Notes under the pieces: model-generated
Database searches by the model: none
Seen by the model: the letters and a program-made list of their open reading frames with translations, nothing else
Told to the model about the DNA's origin: nothing
Program-made: the position numbers and the translations under genes
DNA from: Phoma sp. XZ068
Taxonomy: Eukaryota; Ascomycota; Dothideomycetes; Pleosporales; Didymellaceae
Length of the DNA stretch: 64,000 nt
Assembly: GCA_004835665.1 (NCBI GenBank)
Contig: RBKR01000014.1
Location: forward strand, 124,001 to 188,000
Direction: 5' to 3'
Shown here: one piece after another, positions 9,261 to 21,500 of the stretch
Position numbering within the stretch: position 1 is the first letter of the stretch
Layout: every line of letters begins with the position of its first letter

Positions 9261-11782
9261 ATGCAGAGGTTCTCGAGGCTCGGCCGTATCGGCCAGAGCT
9301 TCGCTTCGCGCAGGTCATTGGCCACCGTCAGCGATGCACCGCTCTCCCGCAAGGTCGAGATGACCAACTGGGAGAAGGGCAACTACATCAACTACCAGAA
9401 GATGTCGGAGAACCTCAAGATTGTGCGCGGCCGCCTCAACCGCCCGCTCGCTCTTGCCGAGAAGATTCTCTACTCTCACTTGGACGACCCCCACAACCAG
9501 GAACTTGAGCGCGGCTCCAGCTACCTCAAGCTCCGCCCCGACCGTGTTGCCTGCCAGGATGCCACCGCCCAGATGGCCATCCTCCAGTTCATGTCGGCCG
9601 GTCTGCCCTCGGTCGCCACCCCCTCCACCGTTCACTGCGACCACTTGATCGAGGCCCAGGTTGGCAACGAGAAGGATCTGGCTCGCGCCATTGACATCAA
9701 CAAGGAGGTCTACGACTTCCTGTCCACATCGTGCGCCAAGTACAACATTGGTTTCTGGAAGCCCGGCTCTGGTATCATCCACCAGATCGTGCTCGAGAAC
9801 TACGCTTTCCCCGGTGCTCTCCTCATTGGTACCGACTCTCACACTCCCAACGCCGGTGGTCTCGGTATGGCCGCCATTGGTGTCGGTGGTAAGTGCAACT
9901 CCAATTCATCCAAACATCAATCAATTGGCTAATAAACACCCTCCAGGTGCTGATGCCGTCGACGTCATGGCTGGTCTCCCCTGGGAGCTGAAGGCCCCCA
10001 AGGTTATCGGTGTCAAACTCACCGGTAAGCTCTCTGGCTGGACCTCGCCCAAGGACATCATCCTCAAGGTTGCCGGTATCCTCACCGTCAAGGGTGGAAC
10101 CGGTGCCATTGTTGAGTACCACGGACCCGGTGTCGAGTCCCTGTCTTGCACTGGTATGGCCACCATCTGCAACATGGGTGCTGAGATTGGTGCCACCACA
10201 TCCGTCTTCCCCTTCAACGACCGCATGTACGACTACCTGAAGGCTACCAAGCGTCAGCACATTGGTGACTTCTCCCGCGAGTACGCTCACGAGCTCCGCG
10301 AGGACGAGGGTACCGAGTACGACCAGCTCATCGAGATCAACCTCGACGAGCTTGAGCCCCACATCAATGGTCCCTTCACCCCCGATCTGGCCACCCCCAT
10401 CTCCAAGTTCAAGGAGGCCGTCAAGGCCAACAACTGGCCTGAGGAGCTCAAGGTCGGTCTGATTGGTTCTTGCACCAACTCCTCCTACGAGGATATGACC
10501 CGTGCCGCCTCCATTGCCGAGGATGCCATGGCACACGGCATCAAGTCCAAGTCTCTGTTCACCGTTACACCCGGTTCTGAGCAAATCCGAGGTGAGTAGT
10601 TCGCGATTCTGGCGATTTTCCAACTCTGGAGGTATTCAGGTAACTGACTACCAATTTAGCCACCATTGAGCGCGATGGTCAGCTCAAGACCTTCGAAGAG
10701 TTCGGCGGTATGGTCCTTGCCAACGCCTGCGGTCCTTGCATTGGGTAAGTTGTAGCCAACATAGCACATTATCAGATTTCAAACTAACTCCCAAAAGACA
10801 GTGGGACCGCCGCGACGTCAAGAAGGGCACTGCCAACTCGATCGTCTCCTCCTACAACCGTAACTTCACAGGCCGCAATGATGCCAACCCAGCCACGCAT
10901 TCCTTCGTCACGTCGCCCGACCTCGTCGTCGCTCTGTCGATCGCCGGAACCCTGAACTTCAACCCCCTTGTCGATGAGCTTACAGGAGCTGATGGCAAGA
11001 AGTTCAAGCTCAAGGAGCCCTCTGGTGCGGGTCTCCCTGCCAACGGCTACGACCCAGGCCAGGACACCTACCAGGCTCCTCCTGCCGACCGCGAGTCCGT
11101 TTCGGTCGCTGTCTCCCCCACCTCCGATCGTCTCCAGCTCCTCGCTCCCTTCAACGCTTGGGACGGCAAGGACGCCACCGACCTTCCCATCCTCATCAAG
11201 TGCCAGGGCAAGACCACCACCGACCACATCTCCATGGCTGGTCCCTGGTTGAAGTACCGTGGCCACTTGGACAACATCTCCAACAACATGTTGATTGGTG
11301 CTATCAACGAGGAGAACGGTGAGGCCAACAAGGTCAAGAACATCATCTCCGGCGGATACGGTGCCGTCCCCGACGTTGCCCGTGACTACAAGAAGAACGG
11401 CATCAGGTGGGTCGTCGTCGGTGATTGGAACTACGGCGAGGGTTCTTCCCGTGAGCACGCTGCCCTTGAGCCCAGGCACTTGGGCGGTATTGCCATCATC
11501 ACCCGCTCCTTCGCTCGTATCCACGAGACCAACCTGAAGAAGCAGGGTATGCTGCCCTTGACCTTCTCTGAACCCGCCGACTACGAGAAGATCGGCCCCA
11601 ACGACAAGGTCGACATCAAGGCTACTGAACTCGCCGTCGGCAAGCCCATCACCCTCGTTGTCCACCCCGCCAACGGCGACAAGTCTTTCGACATCAAGCT
11701 CTCGCACACCTTCAACGAGGGCCAGATTGAGTGGTTCAAGAACGGTTCCGCCCTCAACACCATGGCCAAGGCCCGCAAGTAA
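9261..11782 (+). CDS. aco1: Aconitate hydratase, mitochondrial
   Basis: Four exons, 9261-9888, 9947-10591, 10660-10744 and 10798-11782, give 780 residues, the normal length. The enzyme isomerises citrate to isocitrate in the TCA cycle using a [4Fe-4S] cluster. The N-terminus is an Arg/Ser-rich mitochondrial presequence (MQRFSRLGRIGQSFASRRSL). Cluster cysteines are in GSCTNSS (IGSCTNSSYED) and NACGPCIG. Further family motifs are GTDSHTPNAGG and the C-terminal swivel-domain EGSSREHAA. The last intron (10745-10797) uses the AAAAG acceptor at 10797; using the nearer ACAG would shift the frame. Codon choice is strongly C-biased, as expected for a highly expressed gene. The promoter carries CCAAT and GATA elements consistent with iron regulation. 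Confidence 0.97.
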
Positions 11783-12513
11783 ATGCACGCACCTCCTGCA
11801 TAAGTTGCAACCAACCGCCACTGGGGATGTAGATATGAAGAGGATACCCGGGTACGATGACGAACTTGGAATGGAAGACCCTAAACAGGGAGGAGAAACT
11901 CAGAACATGAGTCCTGGCAGCCCTTGACTGGGTTTGTCGCGCAAGAAGTTTTCTTTATAGCTCTTCCGGGCTCAATAGGGTTGGGTTCGGCTTGTATTTG
12001 TGACGGTGTTAGCATGCAATGTACGACTTCATTTATTCAGCAATCGAAATGTTCATACAATCTCCAAGTTATGCATGTTGTATTTTCTGAAGTCTAAGAC
12101 ATGTGATCGGTCAGGTTGTGCTGTTTCCTTCATTGTTCGTAGTCATCTAGGCGCTTGAAGCTCTGATGAACAATTTCTCAAATGTGACCGGATACCTCCA
12201 CGATCTACAACAAACGGAGCGCTCCGACACCGAGTCGGTCCGAAGAACTCGGATAACCATCACCGATATCCGGTGTGCAGGATCAACAAAAGTGGAGAGA
12301 ACCATGTTCGCACGTGACAAGCCGCATCGCCATGACAACGGCGAATAACAAACATCAGGTCTGACCTCATCACCTCGACCAAATTATCCTTGCGCATATC
12401 TCAATTGTGCTAATTGTGAACGCCGTTGAGCATTCATTGGAAAGCATTCCTATCTATCGCGCCATTCGCTACGCTCATCTACACCTCCATTCACATCTCC
12501 AAGCTCAGCGACA
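11783..12513. other. Intergenic with twin short hairpins
   Basis: Aconitase 3' region and promoter of the SprT gene. It contains two short perfect inverted repeats, CCGAC-ACCGA-GTCGG (12224-12238) and CACCG-ATATC-CGGTG (12261-12275), and a CACGTG E-box near 12312. The open frame at 12166-12348 shows no family resemblance. Confidence 0.5.
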
Positions 12514-14857
12514 ATGGCTCGCCTGCGCAAGCCCAGCCCGCTGGAGCCCAGCATATTCCTCCAACAGCAAGACCAGACTCGCCCGAGACGCTCGAGTCCT
12601 AGAAAGGCCGTTCGAGATGTCAGCTACATAGTATCGTCGGACGAAGACGAGGAGAATATACCGCTCCGCCCTAAGCCCTCGAAGCGCGACCTCGGCGACC
12701 CTTCCTCCATCTTTCAGGACGACTCGTTCTACACTTCCAAGTCGCATATGAGTCCGGCGGGTTTGGCACTTACGCCGCGCAAGCAGCGCATTCTGCGGCC
12801 CGTCGAGAGCAATAGTCGTCTGCTGCGGAAGCTGAGCGATGACAGCCTCGCGAGCCCTGAGAAGCGGCCCGGGTCTGAGAGGAGGGCTAGGAGGGAGAGG
12901 AGTGGGACATATGAGGCTGAACTAGAGATCGGGCGGAAACGCAACTTGATGTATGCCAAGAGCCTGGCGAGGAGTATCGCCGGGAGAGAATTGAAGAAAG
13001 TGAGCTCAAGGATCGATGTGTTGGATGATGCAGAGTTGAGTCCGAGAAAGAAACAGCAAGAGAAGCAGGTGGCTGTGGAAGTTGAAGATATGGAGATGGA
13101 GATTGAGCCTGACGAGGAGACGAGCATACTTTGTGGGGACGAGGAAGATGTTGCTCAAGAGCTGGAGGAGCAGCAGGTTGACATGAACGATGTTGAAGAG
13201 CCCAACGTTGAAAGATCGGATGAAGAGGACGATGACGACATTGTTGTGCCGGCCAGGTCAACGCAAAGGCGGCCGCAACGAGTCGTTGAGTCAGACTCTG
13301 AGTCCGATTACGCAGAGGATGTAGCGGCAGAAGAGCAGGAGAATGAAGACGAAGAAATGGAAGACCCACAACCATTGGGCTCCATGCGGCCGCCCCACAG
13401 GAAAGAACACAGCACCATCTCAAACTGGGCGCAGGAAGTCATTGATTTGACGGACTCGCCCAAAGCGCTAGACTCGTTTGTGCTTCCAGATTCCACGCGG
13501 GCTCGCTCGTCGTCGTTCGCGGTTTCGCGTCCTGCGACATCGTGTTCCGATGGTGTGCAGCCATTCCTCACATAGTAAGTTGTGCAGACATCTTGATATA
13601 TTTCTGGACTAACTGGCCTGCAGCTCCCCAACACCTACGAAGAAGCGCTCGCCGTGTAAAGCACCCCCAGTTACACGTCCGACAACTCCTCCCCTTGCGC
13701 CTTCAAGCCCCACAAAGCTCGTCTCACCATCAAAGAAGAAGCCACTTATCCCAAAGGCACCAGATCTGCGACCAAGTCTCGATGCGTTCTGGAATCCAGA
13801 AGTCGTCAACAACTGGAACGAGCGCCATTCGCCTGCTAAGAAGCTTGTGTCACCAAGAAAGCAGCAATGGCGCGAGGACATCACCAAGAGGATGGGCGGA
13901 ATGGATCTCGAAGACGATAGCAGCAGCGAGGAGGCGTACGTAAGCCCTGTAACAAGTCCCAAGAAGACTTCACGACCCCAACCAACAAAGAAGGCTCTCA
14001 TCGTCTCAGAGCCCACAGTCAAGGACATACGGGCGCAACGAAAAGACTTCGCAGACCGCAAGAACGACATTGCAACCTCCTTCCTCGCTGAACTCGACAA
14101 CACAATATGCTCCGGGACCATCACCAAACTATCCGAAGCCACCGGCGGCATCAAGCTCATCTGGTCCAAGACCCTCAAAACGACCGCCGGCCGCGCAAAC
14201 TGGCGCCGCGAAGTAATCCGTCTGAAGGCCCCCTCCCCCAACGACGCCCCCTCTTTCAAAACCGAAACCCGCCACCACTGCAGCATCGAACTCGCGTCCA
14301 AAGTAATCGACGACGAATCCCGTCTTTACAACGTCCTCGCCCACGAATTCTGCCACCTCCTCACCTTCATGATCAGCGAAGTCCGCAACAACCCACACGG
14401 CGCGGAATTCAAATCCTGGGGCCGGCAAGTCAGCGCCGCATTTGCCCACCGCGGCGTCGAAGTCACGACCAAGCACAGCTACGCGATTGAATACAAGTTC
14501 GTGTGGGAGTGCGTCGAGTGCGGGTACGAATTCAAGCGGCATTCACGCAGCGTCGATACGCAGCGTCATAGCTGCGGGAAGTGCAAGGGACGGCTAGTGC
14601 AGACGAAACCGTCGCCGAGGGGGCAGGCGGCGCCTGGCACGGAGAAGAAGAAGTCCGAGTATCAAGTTTTTGTCAAGGAGAATTTTGCTAGGGTGAAGAG
14701 CGAAATGGCGGCACAAGGGCTGGATACGCAGATGGGGAGGGTGATGGAGGTTGTTGCGAGGCGGTATCGGGAGAGGAAGGAGGTGGACAAGACGGTGGAG
14801 GTGGGGGAGAAGGGTGTTGACGAGCTGGATGATGCGCTTGGGGGGTTGAAGCTGTGA
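12514..14857 (+). CDS. SprT/GCNA-like DNA-protein crosslink protease
   Basis: Exons 12514-13574 and 13624-14857 (intron 13575-13623, 49 nt) give 764 residues. The first 550 residues are disordered and acidic, with three stretches resembling SUMO-interacting motifs: YIVSSDEDEE (38-47), DDDIVVPA (240-247) and VIDLTDS (309-315). Then comes a SprT metalloprotease domain with the zinc motif HEFCH (His594, Glu595, His598), a Cys4 zinc ribbon (CVECGYEF...SCGKCKG) and a C-terminal HMG-box-like segment (SEYQVFVKENFARVKSE). This order, disordered region with SIMs then SprT, zinc ribbon and HMG box, is that of GCNA/ACRC proteins, which remove covalent DNA-protein crosslinks. Nuclear action is inferred. 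It is convergent with the Pol epsilon gene downstream. Confidence 0.88.
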
Positions 14858-15582
14858 GATCGCACGCTACTTGAACTCCTTGAGGTTTTGACGCTTCTAC
14901 GATTTGCATGACGGCGTTTTTTCTTTTTGTTTGGGCTGGTTTTCATGGCATTTGGCATAACTTAGCATATTTTACTCATATTTCACTACCTCTTCTCAAT
15001 TACGCCCCCCCCCCCCCCCCCGGCTCAAGCCACCTACCAATCCGGTGTCCATCACAATCAGCCGGTTCTTTTATCTCAGCAACCCTACACCGACCACAGA
15101 CCCACCTGCTACCCGCGGAACGCCATCCTCATCCGCATCGCATCGCATCGCATCCGACGGAACGCTCATGCATCTATCCGCGGAAGCCAAGACGGAAACG
15201 CAGATACACTACCGGTATTAACGTCGCCTCTTCATACCATGTCGTTCCGTGAGGTGCCTGCTAATTGGTCTGATTTTGATTCGTTCGGTTTATTGGATTC
15301 GGTGGGTTCGGTTCGGTTGATTTGGGCGGAGGGAGGGAGGGAGGGAGTTAGCGAGAGGACGTCGATACGTGCTGAGTTGATTTAGTGGTAGTGGAAGAGC
15401 GTGACAACAAGCCCGTGAAAGTCAAGTCAAGTTCATGAAGTTGATTGAAATGAATTAATTGAATTGAAATGCAAGTCCCAAATGCGAATGCGAACGAATG
15501 CACCTAACGCCCCGCTATGCTATTTCTCAAACAAAAACCAAATACATCTTCCACCCACACGTATCTACTAATCCACGTCACG
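14858..15582. other. Convergent intergenic with C17 tract and G-run
   Basis: 3' ends of the SprT and Pol epsilon genes face each other here. It contains a run of 17 C (15005-15021), a GCATC pentamer repeat near 15136, and a G-rich stretch of five or more G3 tracts (about 15323-15348) able in principle to form a G-quadruplex. No gene is seen. Confidence 0.6.
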
Positions 15583-18500
15583 CTAAAACCCCTCCAAACA
15601 CTCCCCCACAACCCCCTCCACCATCCTCAGCCCATAAAACCCGGCGACACGCGCATACACATCCATCCTCCTCCTCACCTCCGCCCGATCCCGCGTAGCA
15701 ACCCACTCGCCCGCACACGCACAATGCTCCATAAACTCGTTGCTGCGGAGGCGTTTGCACTTGCCGCACTTGACGTCCTGGGTGCACCACTCGAGGAGTA
15801 GACGCTGTATGTCTGAGACAAGGTGTTCTTCGATGCGGAGCTTGTCGTAGGGAGCGAGACAAGCAGGGTTCTCACACTTCCATTTTGGTAATGCCACGGG
15901 CGGGGCGTCGGCGCTGGGGGTTGTAATGGGTGGGAGAAGAGTGGCGTCCCGGCAGAGATCGAGGTCGCGGGATGTGGTGCATTCGTCGCAGACGATGCCG
16001 CGGACGAGGAGAGAGGCGGAGGGGTTGGCAAAGGTGGCTTCGGCGCTGAATTCGCGAATTTCGAAGAGGTGTAGGATTTCTTTGCGGAGGAGGCGTGCTT
16101 CGAGGGTTATGGCGCGGTCGAGGGAGAGGACTTGGCATATGCTTTTGACGAGTTGGAGGACGGGGTTGGAGAGGTTGAGGTGCGAGCCGGGGAGCGAGGG
16201 GAATGCGTAGTCGGCTGCGAGCTCGGGGTGGAGGATCTCAGTGTGTTGGCGACGCAGGAGTGTGGAGATGTGCTTGTAGAGACCCTTTGTGAACGTCTTC
16301 GGCAGGATTTGTGTCTTCTCGTCTGGGTCGATGGTCAGCGGACGCAGCGGGATCTGCGTTGCGCGTGGTGTGGAGCCGTCAGGACCTGGTGGAGGGCGTT
16401 TGCGTGCGTGCATGAGCTCGATGAATTCGAGCACCCATTGCTCGAAGACGGGCTGGAGGGTTGGAGGCAGGAAGGATGCAAGCTGCCAGCACATGATATC
16501 GTCGAGTGTTTGTGCGTCTTCTTCCACGATAGTGGCAGTGCCCCGGCCGCCGTAGTTGAACGCATCGTACCAGACAAGGTAATCCCAGTACTCCTTGATC
16601 TCAAGATCCATAAACTGGAACAGCGGCTTCGCCTTGATAGTCTTGATGATATACTGACTGTACGCGTACGCATTGCCAACCTCAGCCTTCGTCGTTTGCA
16701 GCAGCAGTCGATTAGGAGAGGCGAATACAATATGACTTCCCACACGCTTGAAGTCCGACATGAGCTGTTGCAGCGTCTTCTTGCTCATCATCTGCACGTA
16801 GTAATGCAGGCTCCTGTCGTAGAGGAATGACCCGGGCGAGCTGACCCAGCGCACGAGATGCTGGACCATGACGTCGGCCATGGAATAGCCATTCCCTGCG
16901 CTAACGGCTTCAACCCACCACGCTTTCACCATCTCGCGGAGTACTGTGATGCCAGCGGATGCAAATGCGTTGTCGGAGTAGATGGTGTTTGTGCCGTCAT
17001 TCGCGGAGTCGTATGATGGTGCCGCAGGGTTGAAAGACACACTATCCGCACCCTCAAGATCGTTGATCAGAGACGAGGAGAGGATAGTATTGATAGCGAG
17101 GTTGCGGACGTTCAGATCGATGCACACCGAAGAGTAAGTACCCGGATTGTTAATAGACGGCATTTCGACCGTCTCCAAGGGGCCGAGAATGTCGTCCTTT
17201 TCATAGCCAGCGTGATCTGGTTTCGCTTGACCTGACCACCAAAGGATGACTCGTTCCTTCTGCAGTCGTCGAGCGTAGGCGATGTCAATCAGGAAGCGAG
17301 GATCGTTGCTCTCCAAATTACACAGCGGGATGTCGCCATAACGTGCGAGCTCCATCAGGTGAGATGCCCACGATCCGAGATCAAGGTAGTGGCTCACGAG
17401 ACGTTTGGCGATGAAAGATTGCCAGCCGAGAGGAGGAAGCTGTTTGTCCGACTCATCTGGATGCAGCGACAGGATGGGCAGGTCCTTTAGCATGGGGATG
17501 TCGTGAGATAGGAGCGCCTGATTCGGAGACTGCATAACAACGATGACCGGCTTGCCCTCGTCCGTCTTTATCTTCTTGATCACGTCGCCAAGCTCGAGCA
17601 AGGCCTTCCGTCTTGTCGTTACCAGAGTAGTCTTGAAGTGGATCTCCTCTTGGTACTCAATAGCCGTTTGCCATGGCTCGCCCTGGCTGTCTTCAAACCT
17701 CCGCTGCAGGGCATCCGCATAGATCCTGTCGACATTAGGCATACCCTGGGAATCTTTCGACTTGTTCTGAATGACAATATGCGCATCGTTCTTCGAAGTC
17801 GAGAAGACCGCATAGATGTTGCGATCACCGCTGCTAACGTGGTACACGTAGAGGTAGCTAAACGAAGCATCGGCGAGATAGAGCTTCTTCGAGGGGATCT
17901 TGCGCAAGGACGACAGATCGAAACCCTGCTCCAAGCCTCTCCCGAGAACACCCTTCTGCGACTCGTCGAACGTGCACGTGCTGCCTAGCTCTAGGATAGC
18001 GCGGATGTTCAGCGGCACCTGCTTCTCATACACACCTTCCACGCTGGGGTGGTTGAAGAGCGCCGAGATGCTGTTGGCTTCCTGCACATACGTCTGCTCC
18101 GACATCTGGAGCTTGAACAGATGGATCGATGGATGTCCGTTAGGAAGGGTGTGATTAACGACCTTCTCCACCGAGCACCCACTAATCGACACATCAGGAA
18201 GATCCTCGCTTCGAAGATTCAGGTACAGCTGTCGCGGCACCACAATCTTCAGGGTGTGGATCTTCTTATCAATCAGTACAAACGCCTTGACCTCGCCTGG
18301 AATTTCCGTCGGTCGAAGCTGAATGAGCTGCCATGTGCTAATGAACAGCATCTCCGCCTGATTCCTGAACAGCGTCCCGATAGCGTCTGAAGCATCCACA
18401 GGTTTCTCTCCAAACAACTGCCGTCTGCGCTTCCGTGCCTGTCGTTGAATCTTCCACTTCTGCTTCTGGTACATGAGCCACCCGGAGTAGTCTTCAGTGA

Positions 18501-21500
18501 TCGACGGCATGACCTTCGGTAACGCAGCGTACGGATCCGTCTGCACAGGGACCGCAGGTTCGGGCTCCTTCCGCTTAGCAACCATCTTCGTTGCAACACC
18601 CCTCTTCATCTGCGACAGCTTGGGCGCGCCAAAGTCCTCAAAGTCGCCAGAGAGCTTGTTGTTGGCGATATTCGCATCGCCGGTCGTCAGTGCTTTCTTG
18701 CTCTTGGTGAACATGTCCGTCATCTTTGTCTGTTGGAATTTGTCTTCCTTCTGGCGAATCCTTTTGGCAAGCCAGTCCGGATGCGGCACCCTTGGTACAG
18801 GGTTCTTGACCTTTTGAAGCGCCGCAGGGATGGTGATAAGTTTCTGGATGACGGATGCGAGACGCTCGCGGTAGTAATCCCAGTCCAGGATACTCCTGAT
18901 GTCCATTTCACCGGGGTCTTCGCGCATCCACTTCCTCAAAAAGTAGCGCTTGACAGAATCTTCGGCCGAGAAGATGGACATCGGGATGGCGCGTTCGGTG
19001 ACAGGAGCGTTGCGAGGTCGTGAGGAAATGATGTACTTGCAGTTAAGACCCTTGTCCTTCACCATCTGCTCGCCCAAAAACTCCGCAAGGCGTTTAGCAG
19101 TCGTAATAGCGGTAGACTTCTGCGTTCCATACTCCTCAAGAGTCTTGGTCATGCTCTTGTTCTCGACGATGAGATCAACGAGTTCTTCGTCTGCTAGCGT
19201 CGCGCCACGGGTATCCAGGATGTCGAGCCAGCGATTTGCGACGTTCGCGACGGCACCGTACGTCTCCTCAAGTGTAGTGCCTTCGAGAAAGAACTTGAAG
19301 ATCTGCGACTGGAAGTTCTTGATGAGCTTCAGCTCACCACGACGCTTCACTTCGAAACCCTTGAGTTCAGCAAGACTACCGTCGTGATTGAAAACAGCAT
19401 AACGCTTCTTCAAATTCTTATCCTCCTCTTTCGACGTCGGCAGAATCATAGCCTTGTACGGCCCGTCGACTTCGAAGAAGATAGTGTTGTCGCTGTGCTT
19501 CTCATACTTGAACGTTTGCGGGTCAACAAGTGTCTCGTACTGGTGATTCGTGTACTGTTCGTGAACCAGATGATTCAACATAGTACACGGATACGAAACA
19601 GTCAATTTCTTGCCGTTGCTCATCTTGAACGCAAAGTTCTCGGGGAACGTCGCAGGAAGGATCGCCCAGATACCATCGGTATCGAGCTCCAGCGGTCGTC
19701 CAATGCGCTCGACCAGAGATCGTGCCAACTGAATGATACGCGCACCCGTTAAACAAGTGACACCGGCCATCTCAAGCGAGTACCATCGCGAGCCCTTGCG
19801 CATGACGTAGCCGTAGAAGGAGTTGAGAATGACTTTGTGTGCCAACTGCATGGAATCGAACAGGACAACCATCTTCTTTGCGTCCTCGATCTGTGAAGCG
19901 GGTGCACCAGCCTTCTTCAGCTCTTCAGTCTTGCCTTTCCACACCTTCTGCTTGCCCTTGAAATCGTAACGTCGATCACGGAAATTCACGACCGTGTCTA
20001 CGTAGAAAGGGTTTTCCCGCTGGCAGATGATAGCTTCGCGCTCTATTGTCGTCTGGTCGTGGATCTTGTGATAAATCTTCTTGGAATAGTCTGTCAGGCG
20101 CTTCTTGACGAGCGTCGCTTGTTCGTCGACAGTAAGCTCCTGGAACGTTTTTGTCAAGGAGTTTGCGTATTTCCCCGGAAATCGCTCGTTCTCCAGGGCA
20201 TTCCGCACCATGTTGTACTCGTCGCGTTTGGCTGGGAGATACTCGCCTCTCCAGGCCCACGGCATACGGCGATCACAGGTCTTGCCAGGGCGGTTGAAGT
20301 CGCAAGCTGCACAATTCGATTCCTGAATCATAGAATCCGGTTGCAATCGGTTTGTTGTCATGATGTTGGGGTACATGGAGGCGACGTCCAAATGGTAGAT
20401 GAGCGGTCGTTCGTTTCGGTTTGGCGTGTTCTTGAGCTGCATCAGCTTGTCGATGATCTGACCCTTGACTTCCTCGTAGTTTGTGATGTCTTCTAGTTTC
20501 TTCTTCTCTTCCACCTCAATACTGAACTTCAGCGCAGCATCGAGATCTCTGACCAGCTCATCGATAGCTGTAGGATCTACGGCAAAGTCGTAGGGAATGT
20601 CACTGCGGAAGACACCGGCTTCGATACTCTCGACGTGGCCTCCGACATATGTCTCTGACTCCAGAAGATGGCCATCCCAGAAGGCTTCCTTCGGTGCCTG
20701 ATGTTTGTTCGGGAGAACAATGCCTTTTTGATACGCTTGCACCATCAACAACATCTCGCAGAGGGTACCAGTACCCTTTCGCAGCGTATCATCCGGACCC
20801 AGCGGAATGATCTTGCATAGAGCGAAGATGAAAGGATGGACATATTTCATGTACAAATAGTACGTAGCGACAGCGTCGGAAACGGAATACTCTGCAAGCG
20901 TCTGCGGTCGTTCAGAGGCGTACGGTGTCATCAGCTCAGGATCCAGCTCGTCGGGGTCGTAGCCAAGCTTGGCCATGGTGACAGCCTTGAGACCACGACT
21001 TCCTTGCGGGAGGTAACTGTCTCGACTGACCCAGGCGAAAGCGTCCATGTGTGCGCAGTAGTCGGATTGGTAAATGTCCTCGCTGTTCTTCCGGAAGCCA
21101 ATCTCCTGGTACATGTCGATGCCCAGTACACTCGCTCTTGCTTCAACAAACGGCCAATCGAAGAAGTCTCCGTTGTAGGTGACCATGACTGTCGGCCTAG
21201 CCTCCTTGATGTGTTCGAAGAAGCGCTCAATCAGCGCCTTTTCATCCGGCTCGTTGAAGATCATGAACGGTCCTTGGTACTCGGGTTTCGGTGTGTACTC
21301 AAAGTCCTGAATATCCTCGGACACAATCTCGCGGTTGGTAATCAGAAACCCCTGCCCGTCAATCATATACGACACCATCATAATCTGGTCGATAACAGCA
21401 TCGGGGAACTTCAGTGGCAGTTTCGTCGTCTCGATATCGTACGCCATGACGACAGGATCCGCAGGCGTGAGTCGGTCCTCTATACATGTCATGCTTACAA

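Noticed and set aside
10784..11821. Long antisense frame (345 codons) opposite aconitase
   Set aside because: It is Val/Gly/Asp/Leu-rich, the usual mirror of strongly C-ended codons in a highly expressed gene, and has no family features. The same holds for 9823-10623.
15136..15160. GCATC pentamer array as a CRISPR-like repeat
   Set aside because: Repeats are contiguous 5-mers without spacers; a simple microsatellite.
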